A stretch of 20,249 bases of DNA from CAZVWJ01 sp964631325 (lineage in GTDB: Bacteria; T1Sed10-126), in NCBI GenBank assembly GCA_964631325.1, contig CAZVWJ010000047.1:1-20249 (forward strand), given 5' to 3'. The notes beneath the pieces are model-generated. The model was not told the origin of the DNA and did not search any database. It was given only the letters and a program-made list of their open reading frames with translations. Made by a program: the position numbers and the translations under genes. How positions within the stretch are numbered: the stretch's first letter is position 1; the number at the start of each line of letters is the position of its first letter. Positions 15,281 through 20,249 of the stretch are shown in pieces.

Positions 15281-15347
15281 AAGTGATTAAGAGATTGAGT
15301 GATTGAATAAGTTCAATGTCAACTACAAAACCAGGATCCACAGATTA
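15281..15347 (+). repeat. right arm of the inverted repeat around the response regulator
   Basis: AAGTGATTAAGAGATTGAG-type words (15281-15316), a 17-base spacer, then GGATCCACAGATTA (15334-15347) mirror the left arm at 13849-13915. The arm starts directly upstream of the regulator's ribosome site. Confidence 0.8.
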
Positions 15348-15424
15348 AAACCTTTTCAAAATCTTGGTCCACGAATCTCACGAATCAGCACTAATTTTGT
15401 TTTATGAAATTCAAGTTCGGGATC

Positions 15425-15460
15425 CACAGATTACACAGATTGCACGGATTGCACAGATTA
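15425..15460 (+). repeat. 9-bp tandem repeat
   Basis: CACAGATTA, CACAGATTG, CACGGATTG and CACAGATTA follow one another without gaps, giving four copies of a 9-bp word inside block L. The same word occurs in shorter runs in every gap from 13.8 to 19.1 kb. Confidence 0.85.
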
Positions 15461-15568
15461 AAACCTTAACATCAAAGTCAAGTTCGGGATCCACAGATTA
15501 TGGGGATTACACAGATTAAAATCGTAAATCGTTATTCGGGACGAGGTGACGAGGGAACATCTTTAATC

Positions 15569-15600
15569 GTGATTGCGTGATGCCGTGATGCCGTGATGTG
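15569..15600 (+). repeat. 8-bp tandem repeat
   Basis: GTGATTGC, GTGATGCC, GTGATGCC and GTGATGTG are four contiguous 8-bp units. They resemble the GTGATTAAG words that form the inverted arms around the response regulator. Confidence 0.8.
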
Positions 15601-15714
15601 GCTAACCCGTAACACTGCATGTGGCTCGCAGATTGACGCAGATATGCGCAGATTTTATATGTTTTTTTATCCGCGTGCTATTGGTTTTCCGGGTTTTCGG
15701 TTTTCTTTGCGATT

Positions 15715-16110
15715 TCACCTTTGTTGCTCCCAGAAGGTTCGTGGGGTATATATGGGAATCGAGTGTACTTTTTCCAGGGAGAGTAAATCATTGTCTCCTG
15801 TTACAATACATTTGGCCGAGCCGCTTACAGCCGTGCCCACGATTGGTTGATCATCAGGATCATCAAGATTTTCCACGGAGAGACCGGCAGGCTCCACAAA
15901 CTCACACTCCTGCCTGAGTAAAGTCCCAATGTCTTTTACGGTAGACTCCGGAAGCCGTATCTTTTCTTCCAGAACCCGGGTACATTCGTTAAGAATAAAT
16001 TCACTGGTAATAATCTTATGATTTAACAGGCTATACTCGAATAGTTCGTGGCACAGCCCCCGGCCGGCAAAGGCCGCAACAATTACGTTACTGTCCAATA
16101 CTAACTTCAT
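15715..16110 (-). CDS. PIN-domain toxin (COG1569-like)
   Basis: The 131-aa protein is a full-length PIN ribonuclease of the toxin-antitoxin type. It has MKLVLDSNVIV with acidic D6, LNECTRVLEEKI (40-51) with E42, DDPDDQPI (83-90), and CIVTGDNDLL (101-110) with D106/D108, together the acidic Mg-binding cluster. PIN toxins cleave RNA. Toxicity here is inferred from family and from the RHH gene upstream. ATG 16110 is not preceded by a well-placed Shine-Dalgarno. The only GAGGA is about 20 bases upstream and inside a possible hairpin, so toxin translation may be low or controlled. The 136-bp gap to the antitoxin is longer than in most such pairs. Confidence 0.88.
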   Translation of the reverse strand: MKLVLDSNVIVAAFAGRGLCHELFEYSLLNHKIITSEFILNECTRVLEEKIRLPESTVKDIGTLLRQECEFVEPAGLSVENLDDPDDQPIVGTAVSGSAKCIVTGDNDLLSLEKVHSIPIYTPRTFWEQQR

Positions 16111-16133
16111 GTTATCAAAACCAGCAAATTTTT

Positions 16134-16227
16134 CCTCACACTATTAAGTTTAAGTCCCAGTGAGGAGAAAAATGATTAATAGGTCGTTTTCACCCCCCTT
16201 TTCTTTTCCCCCCATCAAGGGGGGAAA
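16134..16227 (-). repeat. two hairpins between antitoxin and toxin
   Basis: CCTCAC/GTGAGG (16134-16139/16160-16165) and TTTCCCCCC/GGGGGGAAA (16205-16213/16219-16227) form stem-loops in the transcript joining antitoxin to toxin. The second resembles the C-run/G-run hairpins often dispersed in genomes and has no T tract on the minus strand. Either could slow polymerase, guide RNA cleavage or hide the weak toxin ribosome site. Confidence 0.6.
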
Positions 16228-16246
16228 GTTTCTTCTGAGAGTTTTT

Positions 16247-16465
16247 TCATGACATTAATTGAAATACGTCGGCGTCCGTAAGAATTCCCCGGTTTTCCGC
16301 AAAAGGTAGAGTTTTTTGTCGGAGTCGCCTGAAATTTCGCACTGACATATACTGCTGGAGGGCCTCGCGGATTGCCTCACTCTGGCTGATATTTTCTTCT
16401 TTAATAAACTGCTTAAAATCCTCTTCCAGGTCATCGGAAAGCCTGATGGTTACCGTTTTCGACAT
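16247..16465 (-). CDS. ribbon-helix-helix (CopG/MetJ-type) antitoxin
   Basis: The 72-aa protein begins SKTVTIRLSDDLEEDF, the DNA-binding beta strand and first helix of ribbon-helix-helix proteins. The second helix follows in SQSEAIREALQQYM (27-40). The C-terminal tail (LPFAENRGILTDADVFQLMS, 53-72) would bind the toxin. Such proteins neutralise the toxin and repress their own promoter as dimers. The frame is open far upstream (to 16612), but ATG 16465 has GAGGTGAT 6 bases or less from the start region, a near-perfect ribosome site, and matches the family length. It precedes the PIN gene, the usual antitoxin-first order. Confidence 0.85.
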   Translation of the reverse strand: MSKTVTIRLSDDLEEDFKQFIKEENISQSEAIREALQQYMSVRNFRRLRQKTLPFAENRGILTDADVFQLMS

Positions 16466-16479
16466 TTTTATCACCTCTG

Positions 16480-16514
16480 TATTACATTTTATTACACCGG
16501 AGGCGTTTATTGAA
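16480..16514 (-). promoter_or_regulatory. antitoxin promoter with direct-repeat operator
   Basis: On the minus strand TTCAAT (16509-16514) and TAAAAT (16486-16491) are 17 bases apart. The -10 region is overlaid by two TGTAAT half-sites 10 bp apart (plus-strand ATTACA at 16481-16486 and 16491-16496). Tandem half-sites over the -10 box are typical of ribbon-helix-helix autorepression. Confidence 0.55.
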
Positions 16515-16606
16515 TTATTTTTTGATTGAGTGACGAAGAACTTTCTGTTCCTGGCTACTTGTTCCTTGTTCCTGGTTAAAAGCTTTAATTCAAGTTCAAC
16601 ATCTGG

Positions 16607-16874
16607 GTCCACAGATTACACAGATCACACGGATTATAAGCTTTTCAAAATCTTGGTCCACGAATCTCACGAATCAGCACTAATTTTGTTTTATGAAATT
16701 CAAAACCTGGGTCCACAGATTATGGGGATTACACAGATTAAAATCGTAAATCGTTATTCGGGACAAGGTAACTGAGTGACGAGGTGACGAAGGAACAACA
16801 AATTCAAGTTCCAAATTCTTAGCTCGCAGATTTACACAAATATACGGAGATTCTATATGCTTTCTGATCCGCGT
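16607..16874 (+). repeat. direct repeat block R beside the PIN/RHH module
   Basis: Colinear counterpart of block L, containing the 63-bp (16641-16703) and 53-bp (16712-16764) identical segments. Its right end, ATCCGCGTTAATCTGCG, runs into the stop codon of the histidine kinase. Just left of it, GTTCCTTGTTCCTGG words (16549-16577) form another short-word run. Confidence 0.85.
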
Positions 16875-18829
16875 TAATCTGCGTTCATCTGCGTACTATT
16901 GTTTTTGGGTATTGTTAAGGTTATCTCAGTGCCCTTCTCTATTTCTGAATCAATGAAGACGTCACCGTCCAGTTCCTCGGTGATGATTCGGTGGACTATG
17001 GCAAGGCCCAGACCCAATCCTTCATCTTTTTCAGAGTAAAATGGATCAAAGACTTTATCAATTTTTTCAGGTGAGATCCCCGGACCGTTGTCAGCGACAA
17101 TAAATTTAACCCGGTCACCGGTGTAAGTGACTTTAAATTCAAGCCGGCCTGATTCGTTCACTGCCTGACGGGCATTTCGTAAAACATTTAACAGAGCCGT
17201 CTCCAGCCGGGGCTGGTTGGCGGAAATAAGACAATCAGCCGCAGAAATATCATAATCAAATTCAATGTTTGAGGGGAGCTCAAATTCATCAATTAGCGGC
17301 TGTAAAAAATTCTTTAAATTAAATTTTTCCAACTCCGGCTCAGGTTTGCGGGCGTAAAGAAGAAAATTTTCAACCAGTTGATCTATTCGATTATAACTGG
17401 CCTGTATTTTTTGAAGCAGTTTTTCCAGTTCTTCCCCCGGTTCTAAAGAATTAATTTTCTTTTTCAACAGGGAGAGAAACCCGGAGAGACTGCCGAGCGG
17501 ATTCCGGATTTCGTGGGCCATCCCGGCGGCAAACTCCCCCAGGGCCAGCAAACGCCGCCGTCTTTCCGCTTTTTCCTGTAATTCCTTTAACGGACTCAAA
17601 TCAGAAAAAACAATCACCCACTGTTCCTCGCCCCTCCGTAAATCAGCGGCTCTAATGGAAAAATCAGCCGGAATTATTTTTTTCTCGGAAACTATATCAA
17701 CCTCGGCACGAGTCGGGGACAATTCAAATTCTTTTTCCTTAAAATCAAACACTTCCCGGGCCCGACGTCCAACCGCCGAGGTGGGAGTAAGAGACAGAAG
17801 TTCACCGGCTCGCCGGTTCATTTCAAGTATAGCGCCTCTGGCATCCGTAACAACTATCCCCAGGGGGACTGCCTCGATAAGTGCCTCCTGCAGCCGGTAA
17901 GACTTTTCCTTTTCGTGTTGGACCCGCAAGTGATCAATAAAATGCTCAAGGTACACGGCCAGAGCCCGAATCATTTCCGCTTCCGCCTGCAGTAAAATCC
18001 CCTGGAGACGCGAACCCCAGAGGACCAGCTCGTAGGCGGTTTCTTCCCAGGGTAAGCTAATCCTGTAGACCCGGCGATGACGGTAATATTGTTCGCCCTC
18101 AGAACAAACCTCCATCAATGCCTGGAGTTCAGCTTCTTGTATTTCGGCAGAAGCAACTACCTCCCGGGGTTCAGATTGAAGTATAACTCCGCCCTGCACT
18201 TTGGTAATTTCAACTACCGTTTTAATCAATTCTTCAGTAAACGGCAATCCCTTCCCGGTCGAATCAACGACTTCTTTTAAGGCCTGGAAGGCATCCATTT
18301 TAGAGAGCCGATGAAGCAACTGTTGCTGAGTATGATTTTTTAACTCCACCGTGAAACCAAGGAGCAGTGCAAGAATGAACAGAGGAAGAATGTCCGGCAG
18401 TAAAGGGGGGATTGCCGCGGGAGTAAACTGCCATGGCGGAGATACCCGGACAACTTCCAGTAAAAAAGCAAAAGAAGAGGTTAGCATGGTGCCCATTAAT
18501 CCAAAGCTGAGAGCGGCTGAAAAGATCGGAATTAAATAAAATAAATGAGCGTAGGGTGAACTGGCAAAGAAATGCTGCATAAAGTAAACACTAAATAGAT
18601 AAAATTCAAGTACCAGGATATGATGGGCAAAATTATCGGTGAAACGCCGATAGAAAGGTTCTCCGATAAAAAATAAAAAAAGAAAAAATATCAACCAGAA
18701 CCAGCCAATACCCCGGGCAAGGGGAATAAAATGGGACAGCAAAACGAAAAGAGTAAGGATGGCAAAAAAGAAGGAAAAAAAGGAGAGAAACCCGGTAATC
18801 CTACGGTCAATTAAAAATTCGGGAAGCAT
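16874..18829 (-). CDS. membrane sensor histidine kinase (NtrB/PilS-like)
   Basis: The 651-aa protein has about six N-terminal membrane helices (residues 11-162) with little periplasmic sequence, then a probable GAF-like segment (about 178-300) and a PAS domain (311-415, with GIVVTDARGAILEMNRRAG). The HisKA domain has phospho-acceptor H439 in FAAGMAHEIRNPLGSL. The HATPase_c domain has the N box around NVLRNARQAV (548-557), DNGPGIS (580-586), FDPFYS (594-599) and GLGLGLAIV (604-612). It most likely phosphorylates the NtrC-type regulator at 13921-15267, its natural partner class. The 6-TM/PAS layout is like PilS, but no direct link to pili is shown. The ATG at 18829 has AAGGAA about 12 bases upstream. 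The last six residues (TQMNAD) and stop are encoded by repeat DNA. Confidence 0.92.
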   Translation of the reverse strand: MLPEFLIDRRITGFLSFFSFFFAILTLFVLLSHFIPLARGIGWFWLIFFLFLFFIGEPFYRRFTDNFAHHILVLEFYLFSVYFMQHFFASSPYAHLFYLIPIFSAALSFGLMGTMLTSSFAFLLEVVRVSPPWQFTPAAIPPLLPDILPLFILALLLGFTVELKNHTQQQLLHRLSKMDAFQALKEVVDSTGKGLPFTEELIKTVVEITKVQGGVILQSEPREVVASAEIQEAELQALMEVCSEGEQYYRHRRVYRISLPWEETAYELVLWGSRLQGILLQAEAEMIRALAVYLEHFIDHLRVQHEKEKSYRLQEALIEAVPLGIVVTDARGAILEMNRRAGELLSLTPTSAVGRRAREVFDFKEKEFELSPTRAEVDIVSEKKIIPADFSIRAADLRRGEEQWVIVFSDLSPLKELQEKAERRRRLLALGEFAAGMAHEIRNPLGSLSGFLSLLKKKINSLEPGEELEKLLQKIQASYNRIDQLVENFLLYARKPEPELEKFNLKNFLQPLIDEFELPSNIEFDYDISAADCLISANQPRLETALLNVLRNARQAVNESGRLEFKVTYTGDRVKFIVADNGPGISPEKIDKVFDPFYSEKDEGLGLGLAIVHRIITEELDGDVFIDSEIEKGTEITLTIPKNNSTQMNAD

Positions 18830-19194
18830 AGTAAAAACCAGTTCCTTGTTAAAACCCGGTGCAACTTCAGTCAGCTCACAGATTAACGCAGATATGCACG
18901 GATTAAAAATTCAATTTCAAGGTCAAAACCCTGGTCCACAGATCTGCACGGATCAGCACTAATCTATGTCAGTTAAACTGGTAAAGGATTACGATTGTCA
19001 TTATCGGGAACGTATGGTTTTGAAATAGAATTTGAATTCAACTATCAACCAGGAACTAATAACTGAAAATATCATCTAAACCGGGATCCACAGATTATGG
19101 GGATTACACAGATTAAAATCTTGAATTCAAGGACAAGAAGATTAAAACCTCTGGGCCAAAATTTTAATCTGCAGATAGAGGCGAAAATATATCT
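18830..19194. repeat. repeat-filled gap between PhnD-like gene and kinase
   Basis: This gap contains CAGATTAACGCAGATATGCACGGATT (as words, 18880-18904), GGTCCACAGATCTGCACGGATCAGCACTAATC-type words (18933-18964), and a 34-bp segment (19087-19120) identical to 15490-15523 in block L. GTTCCTTGTT (18841) and CCAGGAAC words are also present. No gene was found. A promoter for the kinase may lie here but none is clear. Confidence 0.7.
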
Positions 19195-20124
19195 TTACTT
19201 TTTGGCGGGGAGATATTTTTTATAATCACGGACTACGTTATAGTCCGTGTCAGAAGCAGTCCGAAAGCCATCGATACCCAGCTTATCAAGAACTCGTTTT
19301 TCTCGCGGTCCCTTTTTGTCAAGGGAAAGCAAAAGACTTTCTATTTTACCGACAAGATCTTTATGAGAGTTAATAAAAGCATTTCGAAAAACCCAGGGTT
19401 CGTTAGGGATGGCGGGAGTTTTAGCAACAATTCTTGTTTCATTTATTACCTGTTTTGAGTTATCCATGCTTTTGCGGGCATCTTCGTAAATAGCACCGGC
19501 GTCATAATTTTCCAACCAGACAGCCGCAGCGACATCAACGTGGCCACCAAGAAAACTGTACTGGCCAAGGGTTGTTTCCGGGGCTACACCGTGTTTCTTC
19601 AGATGGCCATAAGGAAAAAGAAAACCGGAAGTTGACTTTTTGTCAACGAAAGCAAAGCTCTTGTTTTTTAAATCTTCAATCGTCTTTATCCCCGTGTTTT
19701 TATTCGTAATTATCAGCGATCGATAGCTGGTTGAACCATACCGAACCGGTTTAACCACCGGGGTGACCGCTCCTTTTTCTTCGGCGGCAACATAAGAAAG
19801 CGGACCAAATGTGGCAAAATCATACTCACCACTGTTAATTTTTTTAATGACAGTTGAATAATCACTGGCAAAATTTAAGTTAAATTTTATTCCTAATTCT
19901 CTTTCCAGGTGGTTTTTCAGCGGCGAAAGCTGATCAAATTTCTCCGAGGCAGAAATGGAAGGAACGTGCCCATAATCAATAACCACTTCTCCATTCGCTG
20001 TAATCTCAGATTGTTCAGCGGCCTGTTTAGCTTCTTCCCCGCCGGAACAGCTAACCATAGAAAAAACGATAATAATTGAACAAAAAACCATAAACAGCCT
20101 GTTTGTATTTTTTTTAACAGTCAA
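19195..20124 (-). CDS. PhnD-family (phosphate/phosphite/phosphonate) substrate-binding lipoprotein
   Basis: The 309-aa protein (from the chosen TTG) has a lipoprotein signal: KKNTNR, a hydrophobic core and MVSC with lipidated C26. A type II periplasmic-binding-protein fold of the PhnD class follows: DYGHVPSISASEKFDQLSPL begins the mature domain, with YDFATFGPLSYV (about 101-112), YGSTSYRS (129-136) and STSGFLFP (164-171) lining the usual ligand cleft. Related proteins bind phosphonates or phosphite for ABC import. No permease or ATPase gene lies downstream, where a kinase follows instead, so a sensory role is possible. An upstream in-frame ATG (20154) lacks a ribosome site. TTG 20124 has GAGGTG 9 bases upstream and gives a normal signal peptide length. 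Confidence 0.88.
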   Translation of the reverse strand: MTVKKNTNRLFMVFCSIIIVFSMVSCSGGEEAKQAAEQSEITANGEVVIDYGHVPSISASEKFDQLSPLKNHLERELGIKFNLNFASDYSTVIKKINSGEYDFATFGPLSYVAAEEKGAVTPVVKPVRYGSTSYRSLIITNKNTGIKTIEDLKNKSFAFVDKKSTSGFLFPYGHLKKHGVAPETTLGQYSFLGGHVDVAAAVWLENYDAGAIYEDARKSMDNSKQVINETRIVAKTPAIPNEPWVFRNAFINSHKDLVGKIESLLLSLDKKGPREKRVLDKLGIDGFRTASDTDYNVVRDYKKYLPAKK

Positions 20125-20169
20125 AATGATTTGCACCTCACTTGAATTATACATAGAATTACTCAGTAC

Positions 20170-20175
20170 ATTATA
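20170..20175 (-). promoter_or_regulatory. candidate -10 box of the PhnD-like gene
   Basis: The minus strand reads CCCTATAATG, a perfect TATAAT about 45 bases before the TTG start. No good -35 box is seen at 16-18 bases. A start site near 20163 would leave the ATG at 20154 almost leaderless, which favours the TTG at 20124. Confidence 0.4.
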
Positions 20176-20217
20176 GGGAATTCTCGATATAAGCCTATTT
20201 AGAGCCTCTCCGAAAAG

Positions 20218-20249
20218 TCCCCTCTCCCCTGGCGGGAGAGGGTCAGGGT
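20218..20249. repeat. dispersed CCCTCTCCC/GGGAGAGGG hairpin repeat (cut by window end)
   Basis: CCCTCTCCCCTGGCGGGAGAGGG is a near-perfect palindrome followed by TCAGGGT. Units of this form are scattered between genes in many bacterial genomes. It lies upstream of the PhnD-like gene and is truncated by the edge. Confidence 0.7.

Larger units (their letters stand above)
15334..15676 (+). repeat. direct repeat block L beside the PIN/RHH module
   Basis: This block shares a colinear series of segments with block R (16607-16874). There are 63 identical bases (15352-15414 = 16641-16703) and 53 identical bases (15490-15542 = 16712-16764). GACGAGGTGACGA-GGAACA words follow, then GCTCGCAGATT...TATATG...ATCCGCGT (15624-15676 versus 16822-16874). 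Block L has an extra ~67 bp, a local duplication bounded by the 23-bp word at 15411-15433 and 15478-15500. Confidence 0.85.

Noticed and set aside
13849..15347. Conventional insertion sequence around the response regulator
   Set aside because: The enclosed gene is a complete two-component regulator, not a transposase, and no target-site duplication was recognised.
16466..16612. N-terminal extension of the antitoxin to 121 residues
   Set aside because: The extra 49 residues cover the promoter and operator and do not match the family; ATG 16465 has a near-perfect ribosome site.

Overview
The window looks like a chromosomal segment of an uncultured, moderately AT-rich bacterium. It carries a lipoprotein, a type IV pilin-like protein, a sigma54-type response regulator and strong Shine-Dalgarno sites (AAGGAGGT, GAGGTGAT), and it uses GTG and TTG starts freely. 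Nothing fixes the phylum. A possible T-box-like motif at the left edge would fit a Firmicutes-like or deep-branching anaerobic lineage, but that is weak evidence. No transposase, rRNA, tRNA or CRISPR array was seen.

Left part (1-11,800), envelope and glycan functions. A structured, probably transcribed leader (1-480) ends in a long intrinsic terminator (481-549). Three overlapping plus-strand genes follow: a flippase-like membrane protein, a GT-B glycosyltransferase and a SAM-dependent methyltransferase. They face a minus-strand AP-superfamily phosphodiesterase. After a 665-bp gap comes a plus-strand GT-C/GT39-type glycosyltransferase. Its stop lies 2 bp from the stop of a minus-strand pair of paralogous ~595-aa GT-C-like membrane proteins. 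Directly upstream of that pair, on the same strand, is a major-pilin-like gene with its own perfect SD and terminator. This part has almost no repeats between genes.

Right part (11,940-20,249), regulation and TA/HEPN genes embedded in repeats. All genes are on the minus strand. In transcription order they are: a PhnD-type substrate-binding lipoprotein, a membrane histidine kinase, an RHH antitoxin, a PIN toxin, an NtrC-type response regulator, an uncharacterised protein, and a HEPN-domain protein overlapping it. The gaps hold several repeat families: a 42-bp REP-like palindrome array, CACAGATTA words, CGCAGATTAACGC words, GTGATTAAG words and a CCCTCTCCC...GGGAGAGGG hairpin.

Three arrangements stand out. 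The response regulator is closely bracketed by ~67-bp inverted repeats. The PIN/RHH module separates kinase from regulator and is bracketed by two colinear ~270-340-bp direct repeats. The kinase's last codons and stop come from repeat sequence. My working inference is that kinase and regulator form one two-component system, perhaps with the PhnD-like lipoprotein as a sensory partner, interrupted by repeat-mediated insertion of a toxin-antitoxin module. The pilin and two GT-C proteins may form a pilin glycosylation locus. Both ideas rest on gene order and families.
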